A stretch of DNA of 64,000 bases from Myotis daubentonii (Eukaryota; Chordata; Mammalia; Chiroptera; Vespertilionidae): positions 12,261,715-12,325,714 of the forward strand of contig NC_081844.1 in the NCBI RefSeq assembly GCF_963259705.1. The letters are read 5' to 3'. The notes beneath the pieces were generated by a model. It did not search any database. It was not told the DNA's origin and saw nothing but the letters and a program-made list of their open reading frames with translations. A program made the translations under genes and the position numbers. Of the stretch, positions 45,601-57,180 are shown one piece after another. Numbering within the stretch: the stretch's first letter is position 1; each line of letters opens with the position of its first letter.

Positions 45601-47973
45601 AAAAAAAGATACATTTTCTGTGATTTCATGGGATTGGGGATACCATTTTGGTATACTATTTTGACCCAATCTCTATTTTTTTATTATAAGGGGGAAAGCA
45701 ATTGAGAAAGTTCATTTTAAGACAAAAAAAAAATGAGAAGAAAGCAAGGAATGATGCTCAAAAAAAGGGATGGGGTGATTTGGTAATGGGAAAATTTTAG
45801 GCATTGGAGTGTATTTGGGGAATTGGAGCCTTTTTAGGGCAACCCCGAATGACCCTGTGAAGGGAAACTTCTCTTCCAAGAGTAAGCTCAGCTCTACCGG
45901 TTATATCTGGTTTGACATTGGCCAGAGAGAAATTAAAGTCGATAACCTGAAGGGTCAGATGTCCGGCTTAATCTTTGGCTAAAGAATCAAGGCCAGGAGC
46001 AAGGAGCCAAGTCCCATTCCGAGTGTCACCAGGAATTACCAAGTTTTGAGCCAAAGAGAGTCTACAAATTGTTGTACATTGTAGCCAGCATTGCTTTAAT
46101 CAAGCATGGTAAGACACGCAGACATGGAAATGACTGTCATGAAGGAATTTTTTATACTCACATGTCCCTAAAATTAGGGGGCGGGGCAAGCCATGCAGGG
46201 CCACACGGGAAGCACCAGCGGCAGTCAGGAAGCAGAGGGAGCAGGAGCCTTTATTGTGGTTCGTGGGTAAGGCAAAGCAGGGGACACAGGCCCAGGATCG
46301 GCTGGTTTCAGTCATTTCAGTGGGTTCAGGGGCACAGCGACTGTCCCTACGTGTCTGGTCCTGGAGTGACGAGGGCAGGTGGATAGTGGTCGGAATGTGA
46401 GAGCTGATAAAGGAGGTGGCGGGGGTATGGGCTCTGGCTGTGTTGGGCTGTGTATGAAGGCACACTTGCAGGCCAGTCTTCACTGTCTGGGAATTGGCTA
46501 GCTCTGGGAGAAGCTGTCTCTCCAGGACCGGCAAGGCCCCAGGTGTCAAAGCACCAGGAAGTAAAAAGGCACAATTAATACAAAAGCCTTAGCTCAAAGT
46601 GGGAACTGAGGGTCAGGAATCAGGAACAAGGTGCTGGCAAATTGGAAGATGAAAATGGCTATGTGGGGACCTACTACTCGCCAAAGAGGACCTTGGGGGG
46701 CTTTCAGAAGGCTGACCACACCTGGGCTAACTCCAGCCTTCTGTCTCATGTCTAAATGTCTTTTTTTTTTTTTTCCAAAACCTGGGAGTGAACCATGTCT
46801 ACTGTCTTGAAGGTGATGCTAATGTTGCTCAGGAAATTGTGAATTGTGTCACCAGCCTCTTCATTCTCCTTACAGCTCATGTAACACAAAAATAAGGGCA
46901 AGCAGCTGTCCAAAGGATTTTTCTTAATTTGTGAATTTACAGGAAAGACTTTACAGAAATAATATAGTTTACACCACCTTTCACTATTACTTTTAGCACT
47001 TTATCTCCGTTCTAATGCATCAAATAGTAATAATCTGAACTCTCACAGAAAAACGCAGACCTAACAGCCAGTTCCTCTGAGTGCTCCGTCTGCTCTCCAT
47101 CAGGCCTCAGTGGCTCCAGCTCCCCCTGCCGGGCGAGCCCCGAGGAGCAGGCAGGCGGAAGACAGGATGCCGTATGCACAGGATGATGGCAGATCCACAG
47201 GGTGGGCCAGCCGGCTTTCAACTCAGCCCACTCCAGCCAAGACGTGAGACAGAGTCCACCAGGGACAGGACGCCGGCCAGCTGGGAGCCAGCATGTCTGA
47301 TCTAATGCAAAGGCCTTTGCCTGTGGCACTAGAGGTGACAAGTACAGTCCTCGGAGATGCTGAGGTGACTCCTTCGCCCGCTTCCTCTGCTGTCTTGGCA
47401 GCTATACCTGCTCCAGCACAAAGAAATGCGGAGGCAGCAGGACAGCTGTGGCCTGCAGTTTATAATTCATGGAGAGCAGGCGGGAGATGAGCTCTGTCTG
47501 TTCCTCTCAGCTCCCCACCGGGGGGAGAGGCAGCAAAGCCAGTGGCTGTGGGATTCTCATTCCTGTTTATAATCATCAAAAATCTGTGCAGCCCGCCCAG
47601 CCAGGCACGGGGCAAGGTGCCGCGGGGCAGGCAAAGAGCAAACTCCGGGTTCTGCCCTTTGAGAGCTCACAGACCCAAAAGGGGAGGAGGTCAGGACACA
47701 GGCCTGGAGAGACAGGGAAGGGGAGTCAGAAACAGCCTCATGGGGGAGCAAGGAGCCCCCAAAACCAGCAACCACCCACTGTTCACTGGAGTGGACTGAG
47801 CTGGGAGCGGGAACAAATACATCCTCTCCCCTCAGGAAGTCAGTCTAGTGGGGGAAGCAAAGGAAGGAATGCAGACGCTGCCAAGCCAGTGCCGTGTGCA
47901 CAGCAATAGTGTGTATTTAGCACAGAAATAGCACAGGGGTCAATGGGGGGTGGGGGGGAAGGGACCTCAACAA
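45601..47973. other. Intergenic sequence, no recognised gene
   Basis: No exon is recognised. 45830-46100 reads like decayed coding or repeat sequence, with stretches such as GYIWFDIGQREIKVDNLKGQ in one frame followed by stops. I cannot name a parent. A T run lies at 46760-46775. A (GT/GGGG)-rich patch just before 47974 resembles an L1 3' end. Confidence 0.35.
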
Positions 47974-47987
47974 TAAAGACAACTTTT

Positions 47988-48987
47988 TTTTTTTATTGCT
48001 TAAAGTATTACAAAGGGTATTACATATGTGTCCATTTTTCCCCCCCGCCCTAGACAGTCCCCTAGCCTCCCCTATCCCCCGGTGTCTTATGTCCATTGGT
48101 TATGCTTATATGCATGCATACAAGTCCTTTGGTTGATCTCTTACCCCCCTACCTCCTGCACCCACCCTCCCCGGCCTTCCCGCTGCAGTTTGACAATCTG
48201 TTTGAGGCAGCTCTGCCTCTGTATCTATTATTGTTCAAAAGTTTATAATGGTCTCTATTATCCATGAATGAGTGAGATCATGTGGTATTTTTCCTTCATT
48301 GACTGACTTATTTCACTTAGCATAATGCTTTCCAGTTCCATCCATGACGTTGCAAATGGTAAGAGTTCCTTCCTTTTTACAGCAGCATAGTATTCCATCG
48401 TGTAGATGTACCACAGTTTTCTAATCCATTCATCTACTGATGGGCACTTAGGCTGTTTCCAGATCTTAGCTATGGTGAATTGTGCTGCTATGAACATAGG
48501 GGTGCATATATCCTTTCTGATTGGTGTTTCTGGTTTCTTGGGATATATTCCTAGAAGTGGGATCACAGGGTCAAATGGGAGTTCCATTTTCAGTTTTTTG
48601 AGGAAACTCCATACTGTCTTCCATAGTGGCTGCACCAGTCTGCATTCCCACCAGCAGTGCACAAGTGTTCCTTTTTCTCCACATCCTCTCCAGCACTTGT
48701 CGTTTGTTGATTTGTTGATGTTAGCCAGTCTGACAGGTGTGAGATGGTACCTCATTGTTGTTTTGATTTGCATCTCTCGGATGATTAGTGACTTTGAGCA
48801 TGTTTTCATATGTCTCTTGGCTTTCTGAATGTCCTCTTTTGAAAGGTGTCTATTTAGGTCCTTTGCCCATTTTTTGATTAGATTGTTTATCTTCCTTTTG
48901 TTAAGTTGTATGAGTTCCCTATAAATTTTGGAGATTAGGCCCTTATCATATATGTCATTGGCAAATATGTTTTCCCACACAGTGGGT
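47988..48987 (-). mobile_element. 5'-truncated L1 with long open ORF2 C-terminus
   Basis: Flanked by TAAAGACAACTTTT at 47974-47987 and 48988-49001. On the minus strand the segment up to the 5' break is open for 240 codons (48258-48980) and encodes the L1 ORF2 C-terminal region, including [20 protein letters not shown], a cysteine-bearing segment, and [20 protein letters not shown]. The 3' UTR and tail run to 47988. The open frame and perfect duplication indicate a recent insertion, but it lacks the endonuclease and reverse transcriptase parts and so is dead. Confidence 0.95.
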
Positions 48988-49229
48988 TAAAGACAACTTT
49001 TAAAAAAAGAAAACAGATAGATAGCACAGTAGAGCACCTGAGCTGGGTTTTCAAAGCACAGGGAGGATTTCAACAGAGTGGGAAGGAGAGCTCATCTGTG
49101 CTCTAGCCAGAAGGAGCAGTACCTGCCAACATGAAGAGGGTAGAATGTTCCGGGCATGTCCAGGTTAGGTAACCAGAGAGAGCAGGCATGGGAGGGCCTT
49201 CAAAGCAAGGGTGCAAGGGTTCGATCTAC

Positions 49230-49480
49230 TGGATTCAGCCATCACTCATTTTTTAAAATTATGGCAAAAAGCACATAACATTTACCTTTTGACCATGTTT
49301 CAGTTCAGTAGTGTGAAGTATATTTACATTGCTGTGAAACGGATCTCCAGAATTTCTTTATCTTGCAAATCTGAAACTCTGAACCCATTAAACAGCTCCC
49401 CCATTTCCCCTACCCCCACTTCAGGTAACTCCCATTTTACTTCCTGTCTATGAATTTGACCAATCTAGGTACCTCATTTA
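49230..49480 (-). mobile_element. Old L1 3' region, antisense
   Basis: TTTGACCATGTTTCAGTTCAG, then GAACCCATTAAACAGCTCCC is the reverse complement of an old L1 3' UTR. The same host fragment resumes at 49880 and 50085-50640 after the inserted elements. Confidence 0.6.
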
Positions 49481-49495
49481 AATGGAATCATACAG

Positions 49496-49648
49496 AGATC
49501 AACCAAAGGACTTGCATGCATGTAAGCCTAACCAATGGACACAGACACCAGAGGGGTGAGGGCGTGGGTGGGAGCATGGGGGGCCAATGGGGGGATAAGG
49601 ACACATATGTGATACCTTAATCAATAAAGAAAAAATTAAAAATTAAAT
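49496..49648 (+). mobile_element. Very short L1 3'-end insertion
   Basis: About 150 bp of L1 3' UTR (GACTTGCATGCATGTAAGCC, ATGGACACAGACACC, ATCAATAAAG) is flanked by AAATGGAATCATACAG at 49480-49495 and AAATAGAATCATACAG at 49649-49664. Confidence 0.85.
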
Positions 49649-49664
49649 AAATAGAATCATACAG

Positions 49665-49879
49665 CCCTAGACGGTTTTGCTCAGTGAATAGAGCATTGGC
49701 CTGTGGACTGAAGGGTCCCTAGTTCGATTCTGGTCAAGGGCACGTACCTCGGTTGCAGGCTCCTGGCCCTGGTCGGGGGCAATTTATGTGTGTCTCTCTC
49801 TCTTCCACTCTCTACAAATCAATGGAAAAAATATCCTCAGGTTAGGATTTAAAAAATAATAATAATAACATAAGTAAAT
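49665..49879 (+). mobile_element. VES-type SINE, variant tail, at a reused target
   Basis: The head is CCCTAGACGGTTTTGCTCAG and the tail AATGGAAAAAATATCCTCAGG. It is flanked by the second and third copies of the same 16-bp target (49649-49664 and 49880-49895), so it inserted next to the preceding L1 tail. Confidence 0.9.
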
Positions 49880-49980
49880 AAATGGAATCATACAGCATTT
49901 GCCTTTTTGTGATTGACTTATTTCACTTAACATATCTTCAAGGGTTATCCATATTGTAACATGTGACAGAATTCCTTTTT

Positions 49981-50069
49981 TAAAATTTTATCTTTATTGT
50001 TGAAAGTATTACAGATGCCTCCTTCCACCCCCAATAACCCTCTTTACCACCACCCCCCCAGCCTCCCAC
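49981..50069 (-). mobile_element. Very short L1 3'-end insertion
   Basis: About 90 bp of L1 3' end in reverse (ATCTTTATTGTTGAAAGTATTACAG) is flanked by ACAGAATTCCTTTTT at 49966-49980 and 50070-50084. Confidence 0.88.
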
Positions 50070-50084
50070 ACAGAATTCCTTTTT

Positions 50085-50640
50085 AAGGCTGAATAATATT
50101 CCATTATATGTACCTATCACATTGTGCTTATCCATTCACCTGTTGAGGGACACTTGGGTTACTTCCAGCTTTTAACAATTGTGAATAGTGCTGCTATGAA
50201 CATAGGTGCACAGATATCTCTTTGAGTTTTTGCTTTGAATTTTTTTTTTTTTTTGCATATACTCAGGCAGGGGTCCTCAAACTTTTTAAACAGGGGGCCA
50301 GTTCACTGTCCCTCAGACCGTTGGAGGGCCGGACTATAGTTTTAAAAAAAAAAAACTATGAACAAATTTCTATGCATACTGCACATATCTTATTTTGAAG
50401 TAAAAATCAAAACGGGAACAAATACAGTATTTGTATTTGCATGTGGCCCGCGGGCCGTAGTTTGAGGACCCCTGTACTCAGGAGTGGAATTGTGAGATCA
50501 TAATGGTAGTTCTATTCTTTGACTTTTTAGGGTGCTCCATGCTGTTTTCCGTAGCGATTGCACCATTTCACATTCCCACCAACAGGTAAAAGGGCCCAAT
50601 GTCTCCACATCCTCGCCAACACTTGTTATCGTCTGTGTTG
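50085..50640 (-). mobile_element. Old L1 ORF2 fragment, antisense, hosting a hAT element
   Basis: GGCTGAATAATATTCCATTATATG, GAATAGTGCTGCTATGAACATAGG and ATTCCCACCAACAG are antisense L1 ORF2/3' phrases. The sequence is continuous across the hAT insertion once one target copy is removed. Confidence 0.7.
50268..50474. mobile_element. Non-autonomous hAT transposon with perfect ends
   Basis: Perfect 16-bp terminal inverted repeats, CAGGGGTCCTCAAACT at 50268-50283 and AGTTTGAGGACCCCTG at 50459-50474, are bordered by a perfect 8-bp duplication TACTCAGG (50260-50267 and 50475-50482). Terminal CAG...CTG and 8-bp duplications are the hAT signature. It is 207 bp without coding capacity, so it must have been moved by a transposase from elsewhere. 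Confidence 0.95.
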
Positions 50641-52052
50641 TTTTGCCATCCCATCAGTCATGAAAGGGGCATGATCAGAGCCATGCATTGGAGGATCTCT
50701 CTGGCAGCAGAAAGTCAAGAGACGGGAGATGATCCGGGCATTGGTAATGGTCAGAAAGAAGGGAGGGACTCCTGACCAGGCTGGTGGCAGATAAAACAAG
50801 GGCCACAGGAGGACAGAAGCAGCCAGGGTTATGGCAGGAAAGGGGAAGCCAGGGAGAGGAAGGAGGGAGACGTGACTTAATTTCAAAGTATAAAAAACTA
50901 AGAAAATAGAGATAGAATGAGAAAAATAGGAAGGCGTGAGGGACAGCTACTTGTGGGGAGGTACTGAGATCTGACAGGTGCTGAAAGGTGAAAGGTTAGT
51001 TGTTGATGTAGGGTTGGCGCCTCAAAAAGAGTGCAGGGCTAGAGACAATCGTGACATCTATTCTTACAGCATTTTATTTACATGATTCTCCTCCACGCTC
51101 ATGACACCTCTGAGGCCAGCCCAAGCAGGTGTCATCTCCACCAGCTGAGCAATGAGAAAGCAGGAAGTACAAATAACAGGCCAGGGCCACCTGGCATGTC
51201 AGAATCAGAGCCTGAGTAAGCCCCTGAACTCCAGAGGCCTCTTCTTTTCCTGAGATAAGACTTGTCTAGGAGCACACAGAGGGCCCAGCTGATGGAAGAT
51301 TCATTCATTCATTTGAAAAATATTTTCTTCAATGCCAGGCAGTGTTCCAGGTGCTGGGGATTCGCTAGTTAATAAAATAGACAGAAAAGACAAGATCCTG
51401 CCAACATGGAACCTATATTCTTGTAGACGATAGAACAGACCCACTGGCCATTTGGCAGTTTTCCTAGAAGCCCAGAGAATTCCCCAGGAGAAGTGTCCCA
51501 AGGCATATCTGTGCCTCACAGCCAACATTTTCATGTGCTTACTCTGTGCAGGTGCTTGATAAGCAGAGAGGAGCTTCTCTGCTGTCAGTCATGCTAATTC
51601 AGGTTAACACACATGCTAAGTCGAATTGACATGCATGCAGTCAAGAAAGGAAGGCTTCCTGGAAGAAAGGACATTCCAGCAGAACCCTAAAGAATTTGAA
51701 GGAGGAGGAAAGGAAATGAGGAGGCATGAGAAGAGAGAGAAGATGTTCTAGGCTGGAGAGAAGAGCGTGTGAGCCTGGCGGGGAGCCAGCTAGAGCATGG
51801 CACGTTTGGAAAGCTGAGCTTCCAGCTGGCTGGGTGACAGTGTGAGATGCAGAGAGGCACAAGATTTGAGACTGATTTTTAGCTCTCTGTGTGGCAGCTT
51901 AAAGAATGGAGCAAAGGGGAAGGAGACCAGTAGGGTGAACCCTGTCGATCTGATTGTGAAATCCTGTCTACCAGGCATTGGCTAATTGTGGTTACCCTGG
52001 CAACATTAGACCACAGACCCAGAAGCATCTAGTCAACCTCTCTTATTAAATA
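50641..52052. other. Intergenic sequence; L2-like remnant near 51300-51420
   Basis: TTCATTCATTCATTTGAAAA, then CCAGGCAGTGTTCCAGGTGC resembles an L2/MIR3 3' end. Nothing coding is recognised. Confidence 0.4.
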
Positions 52053-52724
52053 CTAGAGGCCCAGTGCACGAATTCCTGCACGGGTGGGGTCCCTCAGAGT
52101 GGCCTGCGGGGATCGGGCTGAAACCCATAGTCCAACACCACCTGCAGCTCCTACCTGCCGCTCCCACTCATCCCAGCCCCACTGCACCTGCTGCAGGCTT
52201 GCGCCCAATCAGTCCTGATCCTGAGAGGCTCATGCAGCGCTTGCCAGCCGTGAGCCCTGCGTCTGGCGCCCTCCCAAGGGGAGTGGCCTGCAGGATCGGG
52301 CTGAAACTGGCTCTTCGACAACCCACAAGGGGTCCCAGATTGTAAGAGGGTGCAGGCCAGGCTGAGGGGCCCCACTGGTGCACGGGCGCACGAACGGGGC
52401 TGGGGAGGGACCACAGGAGGGCTCCAGGGAGTGTCTGGCCCCGATTTGCCCAGTCAGGGATGCAGGAGGTTGGCCAGCCAGGGAGGGGCTTCGGGAGGGC
52501 TTCAGGGCGTGTCTGGCCAATCTCACTCAGTCCCAATTGGCCAGACCCCAGCAGCAAGCTAACCTACAGGTTGGAGCATCTACCCCCTGGTGATCAGTGC
52601 ACGTCATAGCGAGTGGTTGAGTGGCCTTGGCATATCTTTAGCATATTATGCTTTGAATGGTTGAACAGTTGACGGGTCACCAGACGACTGGATACTTAGC
52701 ATATTAGGTTTTTCTTATATAGGA
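52053..52724 (-). mobile_element. Helitron (HeliBat-like), 672 bp
   Basis: On the plus strand the element reads CTAGAGGCCCAGTGCACGAA ... CTTATATAGGA between host A (52052) and T (52725). In its own orientation it starts TCCTATATAAGAAAAACC and ends CTAG. Near that 3' end is the GTGCACTGGGCC hairpin motif shared with the other two Helitrons. No Rep or helicase frame is present. It contains GC-rich internal sequence with imperfect repeats. Confidence 0.88.
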
Positions 52725-52779
52725 TCATGACACTAAGAACAAGGCTGGAAAACAGATTTACTGACTTTCCTACTGGCAG

Positions 52780-53270
52780 TGTGGAAATTCGCCCCCTCCA
52801 CAATTTTTATAACATATGTAGTGGTAAAATATACTTAACAAAATTTAACATTTTAGCCATTTGAAGAGTATAGTACAGTGGTATGAAGTACATTCACAAT
52901 ATTGTGCATCCATCCCCACTTTCATTTCCAGAATTTTTCATCATACCAAACTGAAACTCTGTACCCATTATTATCACTTCCATCACCCCTTCCCTCAGCC
53001 CCTGGCAACCAACATTCAACTTCCTGTCCGTCTAGGTGCCTCATATAAGTAAAATCATGTAGCGTTTGTCTTTTTGTCACTTAGCGCAATGTCATCAAGG
53101 TTCTTCCATGTTGTATTATGTGTCAGGATCTCCTGCCTTTTTAAGGCTGAATAATATCCACTGTGTGTCTGTACGCATTGTGTTTATCCATTCATTCACC
53201 AATGGACACTTTGGGCTATTATAAATAATGCTTGCTACAAATATGGGTGTACAAATATCTGTTTGAGTCC
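52780..53270 (-). mobile_element. Old L1 3' fragment, antisense
   Basis: GTGGTAAAATATACTTAAC, ATGAAGTACATTCACAATATTG, GAAACTCTGTACCCATTATT and AAGGCTGAATAATATCC are antisense phrases of an old L1 3' end. Confidence 0.75.
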
Positions 53271-56090
53271 CTTATTAATTAACAATTTAAATTCGTTATA
53301 TATCTTCAATTATATTTAATGGTTGTATCCCATTGCCTACATCAGTGCCTGGCACATAGCAAGGATTTAATAAACATATGTGAAATTAACAGCCAAATGA
53401 GTGAATGAGTGAATAAGTGAAAGACTGAATCCCAAATTGGATACCAACGCAGACAGAGCTATACTATTTGTCCCGTGGGTGCCAGTCGTGGTGTCTTCAC
53501 ACCAGGGCGCTGAGTCAGTTGAGAAACTAACCTCTTTGGAGCCCATCCAAGTAGAGAAGAAAACACTTCCCCTGCCTTGTTTGTCACCTTTGCCTCCAAT
53601 TGTTGCCCCACGGGAGGCCCAGCTGCCTGAAGTCTCCGTTAGTCACGGGAGACCAGTTCGAGGGGGCAGAGCTGAGGCAGTCAGAGAAGGAATTCTTCAC
53701 TGCAACGTCTGAGGAACACTCAGTACATTCCTGCCCATGAGACAATAATAACATTCCCAGCCAACATTTTCATGTGCTTACTCCGGGCAGGTGCTTGATC
53801 AGCAGTACCTCATTTAACTGTTAAGTAAGCCTGAATCAGGCACGGTAAACCGCCTCACTTTATAAAACAAAACCCAAAGGCACAGAGAAATTGATTAACT
53901 TGCCCATGGTCACCCAGCTGGAAAAGCTGAAGCCAAGGCTGAGTCCAGGCACTCGGCTCCAGAGCCAAAAAGAAGGCACCAGCCACTGCTCAGGCTGCGA
54001 GCAGTTGTCAGTGGTGTTGAGGTTAACCAGCATCCTTTTAAAACTATTGTTTCCTGAGTCTGAATAATATTTATTCAACACATTTTGGAAAACATACACA
54101 AAAATTTAAGTTACTTAATACCACCAAAAACCATAACCACTTTTAACATATTAGAATGTTTCCTCACAGTGGTTTCTTCTTACTTACATCTGAGGATTCA
54201 AGAACCACAGTGGGAAACTACCCCCCAAAATGTTACCTTGTTGCTGATGTGTACTATGCAGTTGGGCCCATGATAGTTATGTCTGTACTGACTTCTTTTT
54301 CTTGTCTCGGTTCCCTAAACAGTACAGTATAACAACAATTTACATAGCACTGACTTGGTGTTACACATGATAGCTAATGTAGAGATGATTTAAAGTATGC
54401 GGGAGGATGTGAGTAGGGTACATACAAATACTACCCAATTTCATGTAATGGATTTGATTGGTCCCAGAACCAGTCTCCTGCAGATATTAGGGAACGACTA
54501 TACTAGTGTCTTTATTCTCTTAGGAAAGAGGCATCAGTCCTTCCCATCCCGATAACCTGCCTTCTCATCCACTCTTCCTGCCTTCCTGCCAAGTGTTGCG
54601 ATAAAAGGGGATGTTAATGTAGAATAATGATGGCAGCTGATGCGGAGTGTTCACCGGGGCACCCCTGTGCTGGGAAGCACTTGGCACGCGTTATCTCGTG
54701 TAGTTCCCAGCCACTGTACTAGTGCACATTTTACTGTTATTTTGCTTGTTTTACTGTTGAGGAGCCTGAGACTTAAGATTTCACATGTGGCTCTTCCTCT
54801 CCCCCTTCCCTTACTGAATAACTCAGTCCTAAAGCCATGGGGTGAAGGCTAGGTATTCAGATGAGGGGGGCTGTGAGGAGGGATCTAGACCAAGTGCTGG
54901 AGCCCCCACTTCACCCCAAACAGGTGAGGAGGATGTTTTCATGAAAGTAGAAGGCCCTTGGTTCAGGGGTGACTCAGTGTGAGGTGTTCAGACACTGGGC
55001 ATGGTGAGAAACACCCACAGTGCTTTGGGGGATGCTCTGGTGTGGGGCAATAAAAACCAAGCATGGTAAGGACCGAGGGGTGACATGGGACATCAGAGGC
55101 CAAGGAAGGTGAGGAAGGCAGTGTGTGCATCAGTGGGGTGCTAGGGCCCGAGCCTGGTGGGACAGCCTCTGTCTGAGGGAGGGGTACCGGCGGCAGTGGG
55201 AGATTGGTCACATAGAGAGAGGGGGGTCAATGAGCAGTCACAGTACAGATGATGTGAGCCACACCTCTCCCTGTTGGAGAAAAGAACTATAAATAAAGGG
55301 GGGAAACTAGACTGAATCCTCATGTGCTAGGTTGGCTTGAGGTCTTGGTATGAGCTCATTGTTTTCAATAGTACAGGTCACTATAGAAATAAATATATAC
55401 GTATAGATGTAAATATATGAATGTATGTTCAGTATAACCCTAGCTCTGTTCACCTGGAGGGCTTGGGAGTGGCAATTCCCCAACTGTAATGAGCAAATAT
55501 CAGTTTCTAAATCCATTCTCTGCTGAAAAGAACCAGTGCTCCAGGGACAAATAGTGGGGACAAGGGGAGGATATGCTGAGCCTAGAGTATTCCTACACCC
55601 GTCTTATAATAAGCAAGGAAGCAATCAAAGACTGAAGGTTGCCTGCCCAGTCCTGGCCCAGCACAGGGCCCTGCCCGCAGCAGGTGGTCAGTACTTGCCG
55701 AAGTGTGTTCTCAACTGTGAACCCCCTGAAGTTCACCGGCCACCTCAGTCCCTGAAACTGAGAGTACTGTGTCCTTTGTCCCTGAGCAAGGAGAGCAAAG
55801 TTCCTGGCACTGTGCGTGCGGTATTACAGCTTCCTGGACTTCCCCAGAGATGGCTCCAGACACGGCTGAGCTGAGTCTGTGATGTCTGCTGGAGAGATTT
55901 GGACTCTTCCCACATGAGGGCGAAGGCCAGAGGGCCAGGGTTTAGTGGCTGCAGAGGCGGGGAAGGCCGAGGGTGCCGAGGGTCCTGGCAAGCACAGACG
56001 CTGGGGGGCTGCCTTCCCTCAGGAGGAATCACACAGCTGCTCCTAACAGTTTAACTTTCTGATTCTCAGGTGTTAGGATGGGAGATGCTG
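53271..56090. other. Intergenic sequence with MIR/L2 remnants
   Basis: CAGTGCCTGGCACATAGCAAGG near 53342 and the AAACCCAAAGGCACAGAGAAATTG, CACCCAGCTGGAAAAGC region (53870-53930) are MIR/L2-like 3' ends. No gene is recognised. Confidence 0.45.
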
Positions 56091-56671
56091 GGGTTTTTGT
56101 TTGTTTGACTGTTTAATATTTTTATTCTTAAATTACAGTTGGTGTACAATATTGTATTAGTTTCAGGTATACAATCCTGTGGTTAGACATTTATGGAACT
56201 TACGAACTGATCAGCCTGATAAATCTAATAACCATCTGACACCATACACGGGTATTACAGTGTTATTGACTATATTCTCTATTGTACTTTACATCCCCAT
56301 GACTAGTGTATAACTGCCCATTTGTACTTCTAAATCCCTTCACTTTTCCCACCCATCTCCCCTTCCTCCCTCCCACCTGGCAACCATCAAAATGTTCTCT
56401 GTATCGATGAATCTGCTTCTGTTCTGCTTACTTGTTATTGTGTTCTTTAGATTCCACATATAAGTGAAGTCATCTGGCATTTGCCTTTCTCTGTCTGACT
56501 TATCTCACCCAGCACAACACCCTCCAGGTCCATCCACGTTGTTGCAGATGCAAGATTTACTCTTTTTTATGGCTGAGTCACATTCCCTTGTATCCATACA
56601 CCACTACTTATTACCCACACATCTATTGGTGGACACTTATGTTGCTTCCATATCTTGGCTATTATAAATAA
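56091..56671 (-). mobile_element. Old L1 3' end, antisense, left half of a split copy
   Basis: TTAAATTACAGTTGGTGTACAAT, TATTAGTTTCAGGTATACAATCC and GGCTATTATAAATAA are antisense L1 3' UTR and ORF2 phrases. It is broken at 56671 by a Helitron and continues at 57962 with TGCTTCAATAAACATATGGG. Confidence 0.8.
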
Positions 56672-56760
56672 CTAGTGGCCCGGTGCATGAAATTTGTACA
56701 TGGGGTGGAGGGGAGTTCCCTCAGCTCAGCCTGCACCCTTTCCAATCGGGAACCCCTTAG

Positions 56761-56829
56761 GGGATGTCCAACTGCCGGTTTAGGCCTGATCCCACAGGAA
56801 TCGGGCCTAAACCGGCAGTTGGACATCCC
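56761..56829. repeat. Perfect 26-bp inverted repeat in the Helitron
   Basis: The arms at 56761-56786 and 56804-56829 are exact reverse complements (GGGATGTCCAACTGCC...), with a 17-base loop whose ends also nearly pair. It would form a long hairpin. Confidence 0.95.
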
Positions 56830-56889
56830 TCTCGCAATCTGGGACCACTGGCTCCTAAGCGCTCACCTACCTGCCTGCCTGGTCACCCC

Positions 56890-57180
56890 TAACCCCTCTG
56901 CCGCCTGCCTGATCGCCCCTAACTGCCTCTGCCTGCCTGATCACCCCTAACTGCCCTCACTTGCCAGCCTGATCTTGGCCCAACTGCCCTCCCCTGCCAG
57001 CTGATCTCGCCCCAAACTGCCTTCCTCTGCTGGCCTGGTTGCCCCCAACTGCCCTCCTCTGCTGGCCTGATCTCATCTCCAATGGTCCCCCCCTGTTGGC
57101 CTGATCTCGCCCCCTACTGCCCTCCCCTGCCAGCCTCATCTTGCCCCCAACTGCCCTCCACTGCTGGCCTGATCACCCCT
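56890..57180. repeat. Tandem repeat of about 35 bp in the Helitron
   Basis: Roughly eight diverged units carry the pattern CTGCTGGCCTGATCTCGCCCC followed by AACTGCCCTC. Unit length varies slightly. Confidence 0.85.

Noticed and set aside
56890..57180. CRISPR-like array of about 35-bp repeats
   Set aside because: Units are contiguous and diverged, without unique spacers, and lie in a Helitron in a vertebrate genome.
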